Of a DNA stretch of 64,000 nt, positions 22,497 through 34,547 are shown in pieces. Under the pieces are notes generated by a model. It saw only the letters and a list, made by a program, of their open reading frames with translations, made no database searches and was not told the DNA's origin. Within the stretch, counting starts at the first letter, position 1; each line of letters opens with the position of its first letter. The stretch spans positions 38,384,790 through 38,448,789 of the forward strand of contig CM055314.2 in NCBI GenBank assembly GCA_029255685.2, given 5' to 3'. A program made the translations under genes and the position numbers. The stretch is from Silene conica (Eukaryota > Streptophyta > Magnoliopsida > Caryophyllales > Caryophyllaceae).

Positions 22497-24036
22497 TCAA
22501 GAACGAGAGCTAGAAGCAGGAGCCTTGGCATACGGACTGACATATTCGGGTCGGGTACGGAATTCGAGGGTCTCCAATCTGTCTAAACAACCGCTGACAT
22601 TACGACCTTGAGCATTGAGAGCCACCTCGAAGTTAAGGACCTTCATAGAGAGAGCTTTAACCGCTTCAAGAGCTTGACTCGCATCCTTTCGTAGCAACCC
22701 GTGGTCTCTCACCATCACCCCTCCTTGAGTGATCAAGAAGGAGAGACGGTCACTAATGACCAACAACTCATTACATAACACGGAGACCTCCGAGCCAACC
22801 TTGTCGAGTCGTTTATCGACCTTCGCCATCCATGCCCGTAGCAACTCCTCAAGGCTCGAAACACCACGACTTCTAGTAGCACCCACACTCTCCTTTTCTT
22901 ATTTTACTTGGCATAATCCAAGAATTTGATCCATCTTTGCCTCTAAACCCTCAAACGACGGAGACGGACACGGTTTTGGTTCCTCCTCAACACTCTTCCC
23001 AAACGATAAATCCACCCCGTCAAACGATATACCCATAAGCTTGAGCAACTTATCACACATCCTATCCCTTGGGACAACTCCATAATTTGCATCATCAACA
23101 ACACCCTTTTTGAATAAAATTTCCGACACCCACATTCCATAAGGAATGTCGAGTGTGGAACTCACCTTTTCTTTTGTTAAGACGGATGATATTTGGCAAA
23201 TCTTACAACATATTAGAAAAGCAAGATTGATTTTATTCCCCCCCCCCCAACCAGTGATACAGAACAACAGCCTCAATGCTCGACAATTTGTCACGACCGC
23301 CCCTCCTCGGCAACACAGTGTTCCACAGAAAATTGACAAACAGTTTCAATTTTGGAGAAAACTAATTTGTTAAGAGTGGAGTTACTTCGGTAGCATTTTC
23401 ATCAAAATACGTCTTAATGGTCATCTTTTGTTCTCGGGTCACAACACCCCATTCTTTACGAGTGTCAAGATCAAGTCCATCTTGATCAAGACGAAAGATT
23501 TCACAAATTTCGGCCAACGACACCTCGACATCTCTACCGTTCACAACAGCCCTCAAACCTTTCTCACTCGATTTTACGGAAGCAAAGAATTGAATGACTT
23601 CAATCGGAAAGACTAAACCCGAAAAATTGCTAATATACTCCCACCCCTGAAACTCCAAGAATTTCTTAAAGAAAGCGAGAGATTTAGACCCGTCTACCCA
23701 AGATTTCGGATAAAATCTACCCGCATGAATTGAATAGGGAAGAAGACGGTCAATAAGCATACCTTCATTTTTGGTCATACGGACCTTCTCGAGACCTTAT
23801 TTTGTGGCTTCCATGGAGTACTCGCGAAACAGAGGACGGGGATTTTTCGAATTTGAGCCAAGTTCTTGCATGTCGTTAGAGATGGATGAAGCAACTCGGT
23901 TGAGTTTACGGCGTTTACCATTTTCCGGTGTCGGAGCGGCAGTGGAAATGGGTTGTGGAGATGGTGGAGGTGATGGTGTAGGTGAAGGTGGAGATAGCTT
24001 TTTGTTTTGAGAGCGGGTTGCATGGGAGGGTGGCAT
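22497..24036 (-). pseudogene. Additional 3' ORF of S in the env-like position, broken
   Basis: Downstream of RNase H and upstream of the polypurine tract lies a decayed frame of about 510 codons. The start at 24036 gives a Ser/Pro-rich, basic N-terminus. An in-frame stop follows at 23797-23799, then a second segment to 23362, a frameshift between about 23340 and 23370, a third segment to 22899, a stop, and a final helical segment 22886-22497. The middle part (WVDGSKSLAFFKKFL, FPIEVIQFFASVK) resembles the plant transposon-associated domain often found in such extra ORFs. I see no convincing signal peptide or transmembrane helix. The label env-like therefore reflects position only, and the function is unknown. 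Confidence 0.65.
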
Positions 24037-24719
24037 TGTTTTTGTGATGAATTAATGGTGGTGGTCGGAATTAATGGAGGTTTGATTTTTATTGAATTTG
24101 GAGGTTTTGTGGAATTAGAGGTGATGGAAGTTGGGGACGGTAATAATGATGGTAGTGAGGTAAGTAGAGGGAGTTGGGTTAATTTGTTGAGGTAATAATG
24201 GTGGGGTAGGTTGTAGAGACACGTGTACGGGAAATGGTGGGTTGTAGTGGGGTAAGTTGTCGGGACATGTGGCAGGTAGGTGAGGGGCTCAAGAGTTCAC
24301 GGTTTTGGTGAGGTAAGTTTGTTTTCCTTTTTTTTTTATTTAGGTAATATGTATAATATGTGTATGTATATTATTATGTGTAACGTGTAATATTAATATG
24401 TATGTTAGTTGAATTATAATATGTGACGTATTATTATTTTGAGATTCGGTTGTGCACACACGCATATATGAGTCGCATAACATAAATATGTTCACATAAT
24501 TTTTCATCGAGTAAACACATACATATGCAGCGGAGTATACGGACACAGTCATATAATCTCATCTTAACCGTAGTCAATCATTGGGTTATTTTTGCTTTTA
24601 AGATTTGATTAGGTGCCACCAATTAAACCAATTTCCAATCGTAAAGTCTCAAAACGTTCTCTAGCCAATGGTTTAGAGAAGATATATGCCCATTGTTTTT
24701 CCGTACTACAAAATTTCAA
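24037..24719. other. Non-coding spacer between S RNase H and the extra ORF
   Basis: AT-rich DNA of 0.68 kb with TATGTATA-type words near 24350-24430. No frame, repeat array or RNA gene is supported. It could hold the splice or promoter signal of the downstream ORF, but none can be assigned. Confidence 0.5.
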
Positions 24720-25376
24720 TTATATATTTTTCTTTTCAACATGGTCTCGTAGAAAATGGTGTCGAATTTCAATGTGTTTAGTTCTCGAGTGTTGGACTGG
24801 GTTTTTGGATATAATTATAGCACTTGTATTATCACATAAGATAGGCACACATCCAACATCAATACCATAATCATGTAACTGTTGCTTTAACCATAAAAGT
24901 TGAGAACATACCAGTGCGGCTGCAATATATTCTGCTTCGGCGGTTGACAGAGCGACAGAATTTTGTTTATTGGATCCCCAAGATATAATGCAAGGACCTA
25001 CAAAGGTAGCAAATCCCGAGGTACTTTTTCTGTCTAAAGAGCATCCTGCGTAATCCGCATCCGAATACCCTACTAGATTAAAGTTACAGTCCATAGGATA
25101 CCATAGATATAACTTTGAGGTTCCGATTAGGTATCTTAATATTCTCTTAACCGCAATCATGTGCGATTCTTTTGGAGCAGATTGAAATCTTGCACAAACA
25201 CAAACACTAAACATGATATCTGGACGACTAGCTGTAAGATAAAGAAGTGAGCCAATCATACCTCGGTAAGTTGTTTCATCTACAGACTTACCATCTTCGT
25301 CTTTGGTTAACTTCTTATCTGTGACCATTGGAGTAGGCATTGCATGAGAGGTTTCCATGCCGAATTTCTTTAGCAA
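24720..25376 (-). pseudogene. S RNase H domain (Ty1/copia)
   Basis: This 218-codon segment holds the copia RNase H landmarks YSDADYAGC, STSGFATFVG, LSTAEAEYIAA and LCDNTSAI, preceded by the reverse-transcriptase tail YLTASRPDIMFSVC. It degrades the RNA strand of the RNA/DNA hybrid. It is in the same frame as the reverse transcriptase segment above, separated by a stop near 25422. The C-terminal end (HHFLRDHVEKKNI) lacks the usual final stretch, so the end may be truncated by a further stop. Confidence 0.9.
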
Positions 25377-25421
25377 CTCCTTGACGTATTTTTGTTGATG
25401 AACTTTGATTCCTTCTTCAGT

Positions 25422-26486
25422 TTATTGTATTTGAAGTCCAAGGAAGAACTTTAGTTCTCCCATTATACTCATCTCGAATTCAGAAGTCATCAACTCGGAG
25501 AAGTACTTGCACAACTTTTTATTAGTTGAGCCAAAAATAATATCGTCAACATAGATCTGAACAACTAGTAGATCTGAGTTCTCGCTTTTAAGAAATAAGG
25601 TTTTATCCACAGATCCTCTCTTGAATCCACTCTCCAATAGGAACTTTGATAACCTGTCGTACCATGCTCTTGGTGCTTGTTTCAGGCCATAAAGAGCTTT
25701 GTCCAATTTGAATACATGATCCTTGAGTTTGCTGTCAGGAAATCCAGGAGGTTGTTCAACAAATACTTCCTCTTGGAGATAGCCATTAAAAAAGGCAGTC
25801 TTAACGTCCATCTGAAAAAGCTTCATTCCCTTGTGTGCTGCAAATGCGATAAGTAGTCTTATTACCTCAAGACGAGCAACAGGTGCAAAGGTTTCGTCAT
25901 AATCGATCCCTTCTTGTTGGTTGTATCCTTGAACCACTAGTCTGGCCTTATTTCGCACAATGACTCCAGTGTCATCTGATTTGTTTCTGAATACCCATCT
26001 AGTTCCAATGACAGATTTGTCTTTAGGTCGAGGAACAAGATGCCAAACTTTTTTTCTTTCAAATTGTTGGAGTTCTTCCTGCATGGCAACTATCCAGTCT
26101 GGTTCTGCGAGAACTTCCTTGATATTTGAAGGTTCAATGGTGGAGAGAAAAGAGTAAAATGAGCTAAAGTTATTTAAGCTCCTTCGAGTTTGAACTTCAT
26201 CTGTCAGGCTTCCTATGACATTGTCCAGAGGATGAGAGCCCTTGTATCTCCAGTTCCTTGATTGATTATTTGCATTACCTGAACTTGACTTGGGATTTTG
26301 ACTTGTTCCCCCTGAATCCAAACCTGGGGTTATAGTAGGATCAGGTATAACTCTGATCTCTTCCCTTTGGTTTTGATTCAAAGTCATAGCTTCATTAGCT
26401 GTAACTTTGGGTTCCAAGTCATTGGTTTGAGAGTTATCTACAGTATCATCAACTGCAACTTCATCTCTCGCACCGTTTCCTTCCAA
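25422..26486 (-). pseudogene. S reverse transcriptase (Ty1/copia)
   Basis: The frame contains the copia polymerase domain: [70 protein letters not shown] and the active site YVDD at residues 312-315. The first 90 or so residues are the low-complexity integrase-polymerase linker. All catalytic residues visible here are intact. The break lies outside: stops near 25422 and upstream of 26486 divide pol. It shares frame with the integrase segment (26757-27515). A hairpin-type sequence word found in gag recurs in the linker near 26386. Confidence 0.92.
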
Positions 26487-26756
26487 GTTAAGTTCATCAT
26501 GAATTCCTTGAATCTCACCTTCCTCATTTTCTATTTCAGGAGGATCTTCCCTTGATAACCTGAAATCAGGTTCGTCTAGGTTTTCCTCTACGTCCTGTAA
26601 AGGCTTATCGAAGGCATTATTTTCATCAAAGATAACATGAATACTCTCTTCTATTCATAAGGTACGTTTGTTAAAAACTTTGTAGGCTTTACTATGATCC
26701 GAATATCCTATAAAAATTGCTTTATCACTTCTAGGGTCGAATTTGCTTAATCTGTT

Positions 26757-27515
26757 TTAACCGTTGTTATGAACAAAGCATTTACTCCCAAAACATCCTA
26801 AATGAGATATATTAGGTTTACGACCTCGATGAAGTTCATAAGGTGTCTTTTTAAGGATAGGTCTAATCATAGCACGGTTATGAATATAGCAAGTTGTATT
26901 AATAGCCTCAGCCCAAAAGTTTCTAGGTAGACCACTACAAAGAAGCATTGTTCTAGCCATGTCTTCTAAGGTTCTGTTCATTCGTTCTACAACTCCGTTT
27001 TGTTGTGGGGTTCTAGGGGCCAAGAAGTTATGTCCAACGCCGTTGATTTTACAGAATTCAATGAAGGCATGATTGTCGAACTCAGTTCCATGGTCAGTAC
27101 GAATTATTACTAGGTTTGATTTATATTTGTTTTGGACAAGTTTCATGAGACTAACAAATTCATCGAATGTTTCGTCTTTAGAATGGAGAAAGATTGGCCA
27201 AACAAATCTAGAGTGATCATCAACTAGAACGAAAACGTACCTGGAACCTCCTTTGCTTCTTACCTTCATAGGGCCACATAGATCCATGTGTACCAGTTCA
27301 AGAGCTTTTTCTGTACTTACCACTCTTTTCGGCTTAAAGGATGATCTGACGTGTTTGCATCGTGCACAGGTGTCACACATCTTTTCTTGATCAAACTTGA
27401 TATTTGGGAGACCTTCGACCAAGTCCCATCTTTTCAGCTTACTTAGAATAGGTGAGCTAATATGTCCAAATCTCTTGTGCCATAACATGGATCGTCTAAC
27501 ATAACTTTCATGCAA
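26757..27515 (-). pseudogene. S integrase (Ty1/copia)
   Basis: Order of motifs: zinc-binding HHCC (WHKRFGHIS at 12-20, CDTCARC at 47-53), catalytic D78 (HMDLCGP), D141 (IRTDHGTEF) and E177 (NGVVERMN), then the copia C-terminal region. The enzyme inserts the element's cDNA. The catalytic triad is complete, but the frame ends in a stop at 26757-26759 and is out of frame with the protease segment upstream. It lies between protease and reverse transcriptase, the defining copia order. Confidence 0.93.
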
Positions 27516-27661
27516 GAGAGAGAGTTAGTAGGTACTGCATTTAAATCAATCATATAAACGTTTTTCTTTCTATGACCTTCAAGGATTACTTTGCTAGTAC
27601 CTTCCATAATTATACGACATATATCTGCATGAAAAACTACTTTGTTTCCTTTGTCGCATAA

Positions 27662-27910
27662 TTAAGATATACTTATTAAATTGTGTTTGAGTCCACTTAC
27701 CAGATATACATCATTTATAGCATGAGATAAAGAAATACCAATCTTACCACTCCCTATGATTTTTCCTTTCTTATTATCACCGAAGGTAACCTTTCCTCCG
27801 TCAAAGGGTTCTAGGGATAAAAATAGGTTTACGTCGCCTGTCATATGTCTTGAGCATCCACTATCGAGATACCATAAGTTATTTTCCTTAGCGACAAACT
27901 GCACATACAA
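27662..27910 (-). pseudogene. S protease (aspartic, Ty1/copia)
   Basis: The segment starts with WYLDSGCSRHMTG, the active-site loop of copia aspartic proteases (DSG in place of DTG, normal for this family). It runs to YLVSGLKHNLISIS, which leads to the integrase in intact elements. It processes the gag-pol polyprotein. A stop near 27662 and frame changes on both sides show decay. Confidence 0.85.
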
Positions 27911-27912
27911 AT

Positions 27913-29893
27913 TCAGAGACAGGATTTAGGTACCCAAGCATAGTTGGGTCCTTTGTTGTTAGTAATCACAAAAACATCTTCTCTTTTCACCCAGACTTGT
28001 CTTATGTGAGTTTTTCTATAATGGTAGTAGTTGGGTTTTGATGTTTTTGTGTAAGTCTTAGTTTGAATTTTTGGTGACCAATTTTTGTGTGTTGTGAATT
28101 GAGGAGTTTGTTTGGTTCTATTTTTCTTTTCTTCGTAGTCAAATGTCATGTCATAGAACCATCTATGGTTAATGTTTCTTTCCTCAATTTTGTCATCCTC
28201 ACTATCAGAGACGGAATTAGTGTCGTTTGATATACCTAAGGATTTAACAAACTTAACTCCTGTTTTAAAATCTTGTGCGTGCTTTACACAGTTTTCTCGG
28301 AGGTAACCAGTGTGACCACAGTAAGTACATATTAAATACTCAGGTAGGTCAACATATTTTCTTCTTCTAAAGTCTCGGTCTGTTGGGCTTTGTTTACACT
28401 TTGAGTGATCCCTTCTTCCATAACACTCGTGACCTAATCCCATCTTCATGTTATTGTCGGATTGTTCAGTCAGGAAGTTTAGAACGTTAGTGCTTCCTTC
28501 CGATTTATCATGAACTTTCCGAGCGTGAAGAAGGAGGTCTTTTAAGGAGTCTATTTCCTTTTTACATTCACTATGGTCGATGTTACTAAACTCTTTTAGT
28601 TTTTGAATGTCTTTATTAAAGTCCGAAACTATTTTAGCATGTTCTTTCTTGATATTGGATAGATTGGATTCTAGATCCATGATTTTGCTTTCGAGAATCT
28701 CAACTTCTTCTAGATGTGTCTCATCTTCAACCATTGTCGAAGATTTGGACTTTAGAAGTTCATTTGCCTTTTTCAATTCTGAAGTTATAGCTTCATTAGC
28801 TATAACTTTGGATTGAAGCTCTTTAATGTTGAGTTTTAGTTTTGAGGTTATAGCTTTATTGGCTATAACTTTAGACTCAAGAACCTTTTTCTCAGACATA
28901 ACTGTTTCCAACTTAACATTGGTTTCAATGTTCATTTTGGATTTCAGTTTCTTAGCTTTGGCTTTCAGAAGTTGATTTTCCTCAGCAATATCGAGGATCT
29001 GTTCTTTCAAGTCATCTAACTCAAGACTTTGTTCATGACATTGGTCTAGGGTTTTCTCAAAGTATTTAATCAACATAGCCTTAGACAGATTTTTAACTTG
29101 ACTTTTGAGTTGTAGAAAATTTACCTCTTCGTCGTCGTCGTCTGAGTCGGATTCTCCAAGGAGACACATATGAGATGCGTCATCTTCGTCATGGTCGTTT
29201 GAGATTAGATCTAGGCTGACATTGCTTAAGCACAAGTTTGCAACCTCATCTTCTTCTGAGTCCTCGTCGTCCTCCAATTCTAATTCTCCCCAGCATGACG
29301 CAAGCATTACCTTCTTGAACTCCGTTTTAGTCTTTTCCCTTTTTGACTTGTCTTTGATTTTGTCCCAGCTTGGACAATCTTTGATCATGTGATCTTGTTG
29401 ACCACACTTGAAACATCCTCTTTTGAAGAATGTTTGTTTGGAATCAGTTTTCTTTTTGTCGACAGTTTTGTTATTAGGGTTTTTGTATCTACCTTTGAAA
29501 CCTGCTTTCTTAAATCGTCTTGTGAATAGAACTGTCTCGTCTTCAAGTTCTTCTTCGCATGTTTCGTTTGTGGAGGCTTGTAGAGCGACGCCCTTTCCTT
29601 TAGAATCATCGTCATCTTTGTTCAGCATGATCTCATGAGCCATTAGAGATCCTATAAGTTCTTGGTAAGTTATCTGAGATAGATCACGTGCTTCTTCTAT
29701 GGCCGTGACCTTTGGTTGCCACTTTTTGGTGACAATCCTAAGAGTCTTTCGAATGATATCTTCGGATCGATCTTCCTACCAAGGTTCCATAGTTCATTAA
29801 TAATACAAGAAAATCGTGCAGACATGCTATCAACAGATTCATTCTTTTCCATAGTGAAAAGTTCATATCTTTGAATAAGCAAATCTATACGAT
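27913..29893 (-). pseudogene. S gag, 3' part, with coiled coil and zinc knuckles
   Basis: This is the part of gag downstream of the copia C insertion. The first segment (29893 to about 29700) holds the gag core RIDLLIQRYELFTMEKNESV. A frameshift follows near 29735, and a 576-codon frame (29643-27913) continues. The latter has a zinc knuckle CX2CX4HX4C at residues 77-90 (CFKCGQQDHMIKDC) and an acidic stretch near 150-180. A long Lys/Glu/Leu coiled coil spans about 180-380, and a second knuckle near 437 (CTYCGHTGYLRENC) has Tyr in place of His. The coiled coil has a 21-residue duplication (SKVIANKAITSK and SKVIANEAITSE) whose DNA forms hairpins. Gag packages the RNA and builds the particle. Confidence 0.85.
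28782..28872. repeat. Duplicated 63 bp coding hairpin in S gag
   Basis: AAGTTATAGCT (28782-28792) and AGCTATAACTT (28798-28808) are perfect 11 bp arms with a 5-base loop. A related imperfect copy lies 63 bases further on (about 28844-28872). A third diverged copy is in pol near 26382-26412, and the same stem (10 bp) is in both S LTRs. Confidence 0.8.
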
Positions 29894-29898
29894 GTTTC

Positions 29899-31171
29899 TG
29901 TTGGAAATTAAGTTCCATATTTTATACTCAAATCTAATGTGAGTTTTGTTTCTTTAAGTTTAGGTTATAAAACTTAATAAGATCTTATGCATGCATGATG
30001 ATATCATAAGATATGATTGTCCTTACATTGGTTTTAGAAGGTTTATACTCAATAATCACCTATTATATGAGTCTTCAAATAACCGAAATACCCTTATAAC
30101 GATCTAACAAAAACCGTCTCCAAAAGATGCGTATCAAGGACCATATCTCAAATTAAGACTATTTTTGTTACTAGAAAAATAGAATTAGTATACTAGAAAA
30201 ATAATAATATTACACTTAATATTATTAGAATAAAATGATTTTCAATACTAGAAGTACTAATTTCTAGTGAATATATTGAGAATTAGATGTTGTAAGAATA
30301 TTGACTTAGTATATTAGCTAGTAGTATGCATGTAGTGTGCCATGTACTTATAGGAAAACAAGATGACCTTGCTTGTTGAAGCAATATGGCCGGCCATCTC
30401 AAGCAACACAATGCCAATGCATGGCATTCTTTTCCTTACACATAGCACACAATATGCCTTACATATCTTACACATCCTTACACACCTAAACCTAGGTTTA
30501 GTGTATAATACACACAATCACATTGTGCATACTATGTCACGGCTGAAATGGGGTGGATAATAGACCCACTTTATCTTTGTCAATTGTGTTAATTTGTAAC
30601 ATGTCACATATGTTCCATAACACATGACCCTATTTGTTAATTATGCAATTTTAACTATTAAAATCCATAATTTACAAATTTATTACATTTAAATAATTAT
30701 ACTAACAATTCGAAATTATTATTGTATAAAACTGTAATATCATAATTTTAATTACAACTCTTTGCAATTTTATGATCAACCGTGTTCAATCTCAATTTAA
30801 TCGTTTCCCAAACGAATAAACAAAACGAGTAATAAAACGATTTTATTACTTAGATCGTTTTATTATTATAATCCTCATTACAATAATATTTGTTACGTAA
30901 AATCATTTCCAAATTTCTAGTTATTAATTAATTTGTATCTAATACGATATTAATTAATTATTCCATTGAGACGGAATTCCCTAAAGATATGACCTTAAGG
31001 GATCAACTGATCACCACCATCATATGACGATAATGTCAAACTCTAGACAGCCAATCATTATCGGTAAATGTTGATCAGTCGACTTTAAAAGAGTAACACG
31101 CCCAATTGTGTTTCATTCGGATGAGTTTTAATTATGTCAACACACTATTGTCGAGGACACTTCCTCCAACA
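29899..31171 (-). repeat. 3' LTR of C (1273 bp)
   Basis: It runs from TGTTGGAAATTAAG to CTTCCTCCAACA and is equal in length to 37946-39218. No gene is present. The open frames near 30314-30560 recur in both LTRs and have no recognisable domain. Confidence 0.95.
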
Positions 31172-31991
31172 ATCTCCCACTTGTCCGAGACAAGTGTGTG
31201 TCACCAATTCTCTTGCCCTATTACTATCTCCCACTCAATGCATGGCGTCCTCTCAGGTCGTGCCGGCAATTGATTTGAATCTAGAGTGGTTTATCTCGAT
31301 CTGGAGTTATAACTACTGACCGGATTATCTACCATAGATACCTTCCGAGCGTGGCCAGGCATTTCCCTGACAAGGGGTGGACAATTCCTAATCGACTTAT
31401 TCCTTCCGGCTGGCCACAACCCATCATAACCCAAAATATGTCCTTATAAACCCCAGTTACAAAGGTGTTAGGACATAAATCAAAGTTAATTTGAAAACTA
31501 TGCCACCTCAGAGAACAGTCATTAGTCCAAGAACTGACTCATGTGAAACACGATAGATGCTCCCGCCACGACCAGGCAGTCTTTTAATAAGAGTACGCCA
31601 GAGCTCTATCTGCGGTCATTAGCCCGACAAATGTATCTTAACATGTCTATACCTAGGTGATCGACTAGTCAACCCGTATGACTCTATGGCAATTGAACTC
31701 GCCATCAATCGCATCACACATCCGATTGCATTGAGATGTCACCTCACTTAAGCAACTAGGGGCGAGGTCATGATAATTCAATTCACTTTAATGGGGTTCA
31801 ATATGGTCTTACCATCCCATTTGAAATTTCCATGACCTTGGTTTTGAGTATTTAAACTCTATTACGATAAATGAATTATGAACAACTCGAAAAATAACCT
31901 TTTATTTCATTCTCATAACCTAGTACATATCTGGCATGCGTTTAAGACCCATGGATGCTACATGTCGGTCATGCTTAGCCTGCGATAAAGG
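31172..31991 (-). other. 3' untranslated region and polypurine tract of C, with pol remnant
   Basis: The minus strand ends CAAGTGGGAGAT directly before the LTR, a polypurine tract. At about 31920-31990 the minus strand still resembles the end of copia pol after ADPLT, but a stop at 31992 cuts it off. The remaining 0.7 kb has no gene. Confidence 0.75.
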
Positions 31992-33236
31992 CTAGGTTAA
32001 AGGATCAGCAATATTATCCTCTGTCCCAACCTTGCAAACCGCAACTTCCTTCCTTTCAATAAAGTCTCTAATTACATGAAATTTTCTGAGTACATGTTTG
32101 GACTTATTGCTAGACTTAGGCTCCTTTGCTTGAAACAATGCCCCACTGTTATCACAAAGAATTGTGATAGGATCTTTGGCTTCGGGGACTACCTTTAGTC
32201 CTTCCAAGAACTGCCTAATCCACACAGCTTCCTTCGCAGCTTCTGATGCTGCAATATACTCAGCCTCTGTAGTAGAATCGGCAACAACTGGCTCCTTGAA
32301 GCTTCTCCAGCTTACCGCACCACCATTGATCATATAGATAAAGCCAGCCTGGGATTTCAGATCATCTGCATCTGTTTGAAAGCTTGAGTCGGTGTAACCT
32401 TTTACACTAAGCTCATCTTCTCCTCCAAACACTAAGAATAGGTCCTTAGTTCTTCTTAAGTACTTAAGGATATTCTTAACGGCTATCCAGTGTTTTTCAC
32501 CTGGATTGGCTTGGTATCTACTTGTCATACTTAAAGCATATGACACATCTGGACGGGTACAAGTCATGGCATACATGATTGACCCAACAGCTGAAGCATA
32601 GGGTATGTCCTTCATTCGTTCAACATATTCCGTTTCATCAGGAGTGGGTGATTGAGTTTTGCTCAAGGAAATCCCACTCCCCATTGGAACGAGTCCTCTC
32701 TTAGAATTCTCCATGTTGAAACGACGAAGGATCTTATCCACATAAGATTCTTGGCTTAGTGTCAATATTCTTCTGGATCTTTCTCTAAAAATCCTTATAC
32801 CCAGTATGCGTTGTGCGTTTCCCAAATATTTCATTTGAAAATGCTTTCCTAACCATTCCTTGACTGAAGTCAACATGGTAACATCGTTACCAATGAGGAG
32901 TATGTCATCTACATACAAGATTAGGAACACAACTTTGCTCCCACTGAACTTCATGTATAAACAAGGTTCTTCGACACTTCGAGTGAACCCATTCTCTTTT
33001 ATCACATGATTGAACCGATGATTCCAACTTCTTGATGCTTGCTTAAGCCCATAAATGGACATATTTAGTTTGCACACTTTGTTAGGATTTTTAGGATCCT
33101 TAAAACCTTCAGGTTGTACCATGTACACCTCCTCCTCTAAATGCCCATTTAGGAAGGCGGTTTTAACATCCATTTGCCATATTTCATAATCATGAAATGC
33201 GGCAATCGCTAACATAATCCGAATTGATCTCAACAT
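31992..33236 (-). pseudogene. C reverse transcriptase (most) and RNase H
   Basis: The 414-codon frame holds copia polymerase motifs [22 protein letters not shown] and the active site YVDD (108-111), then RNase H motifs KGYTDSSFQTD, STTEAEYIAAS, ILCDNSGALF and the terminal EDNIADPLT. Catalytic residues appear intact. It lacks the N-terminal polymerase portion, which is in a separate upstream segment (33390-33773). The frame ends at a stop just after ADPLT, where related elements continue for about 20-25 more residues. This is the best preserved enzyme of element C. Confidence 0.9.
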
Positions 33237-33389
33237 AGCAACAGGAGCAAAAGTTTCATCATAGTGTAGACCATGAATTTGAGTGAAACCTTTTGCTATA
33301 AGCCTAGCTTTGTATACATCATCATGTCCCTCTATGCCATTCTTGATTTTGAAGATCCATTTGCACTGAAGCGGTTTAACGTTTTCAGG

Positions 33390-33773
33390 CTAATCAACCA
33401 AGTTCCAAACTTGATTATCTTCCATAGATTTAATTTCGGATTTCATGGCTTCAAGCCAAAAGGCTGAATTTGGACTAGATATGGCTCCTTTGTAGGTTGA
33501 TGGTTCATCATTTTCCATTAGAAAGACGTCTAAGGCGTCTCCTACCTTAATGACACCAATATATCTTTCAGGTTGGTGACTCATCCTCCCAGACCTCCTA
33601 GGTACTGGAACATGAACTACAGCATTTGACGAAGAAGGAATGTCTTCTTGCGTCACTTCTACTTCTGTTTGTGGCTCTTGATCTTGAATTTCTTCAAGTT
33701 CAAATTTTCCCCCACTCTGTGTTTTAGAAATGAAGTCATTTTCTAAAAAGACAGCTTCTCGAGACACAAACAC
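33390..33773 (-). pseudogene. C integrase-to-reverse-transcriptase linker and N-terminal RT
   Basis: This segment of 127 codons covers the integrase C-terminal tail (MFVSREAVFLENDF), the acidic linker, and the start of the polymerase (RRSGRMSHQPERYIG, then WLEAMKSEIKSMEDNQVWNLVD). That block is followed in intact copia elements by the fingers domain. The continuation between 33237 and 33390 is interrupted by a stop and frame change. Confidence 0.85.
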
Positions 33774-34016
33774 TTTGTTCTCTTGAGAATTATAGAAGTA
33801 GTATGCAAGAGTATTGAGTGGATATCCTACAAATGTGCATTTGTCAGATTTGGGTGCAAGTTTATCGGTAGACTTGTTCTTAACATAAGTCTTGCAACCT
33901 CATATCTTGATATATGACAAATTCGGGACCTTCCCTTTCCATATCTCATATGGAGTTTTATTTGCAACTTTAGTGGGACTCCTATTTAAGGAGTGTATTG
34001 CGGTTTGGAGTGCAAA

Positions 34017-34412
34017 TCACCAAAATGAATCGGGGAGATCTGTAAGACTCATCATTGATCGAACCATATCTAATAAGGTTCGATTTCTCCTTTCAGAAAC
34101 ACCATTGAATTGCGGTGTTCCAGGTGGAGTAAGTTGTGATACTATGCCACAGTCTTTTAAATGAGAATCAAATTCATTGCCCAGATATTCGCCACCACAA
34201 TCTGATCGAAGTGCTTTCATCTTTCTATTGGTTTGGTTCTCTACTTCATTTTGAAATTCTTTGAACTTTTCAAATGCTTCACTTTTGTATTTGATTAAGT
34301 AGATATACCCATATCTACTTAAATCATCAGTAAAAGTAATAAAGTAGTCATAATTTCCTCTTGCGGTGATTGTCATTGGACCACATACATCGGTATGTAT
34401 TAGTCCTAACAA
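34017..34412 (-). pseudogene. C integrase catalytic core fragment
   Basis: The catalytic triad is present: D8 (HTDVCGP), D71 (LRSDCGGEY) and E107 (NGVSERRN). A stop in the frame ends the piece after DLPDSFW, and the zinc-binding region upstream (34413-34547) is out of frame. The remaining integrase C-terminus (33774-34016) is also broken. Confidence 0.88.
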
Positions 34413-34547
34413 GTCACTTGCTCTTTCCCCTTTTCCACTAAAAGGCTATCGAGTCATCTTACCAAGAAGACATGATTCGCATACTCTATATGATATGTAA
34501 TCGAATGGTTTGATGATATTAGTCGACACTAATCTTTTAATGCGATT

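Noticed and set aside
30314..30560. Small ORFs on both strands, repeated at 38361-38607
   Set aside because: They lie inside the two LTRs of element C and are duplicated with them; no domain seen.
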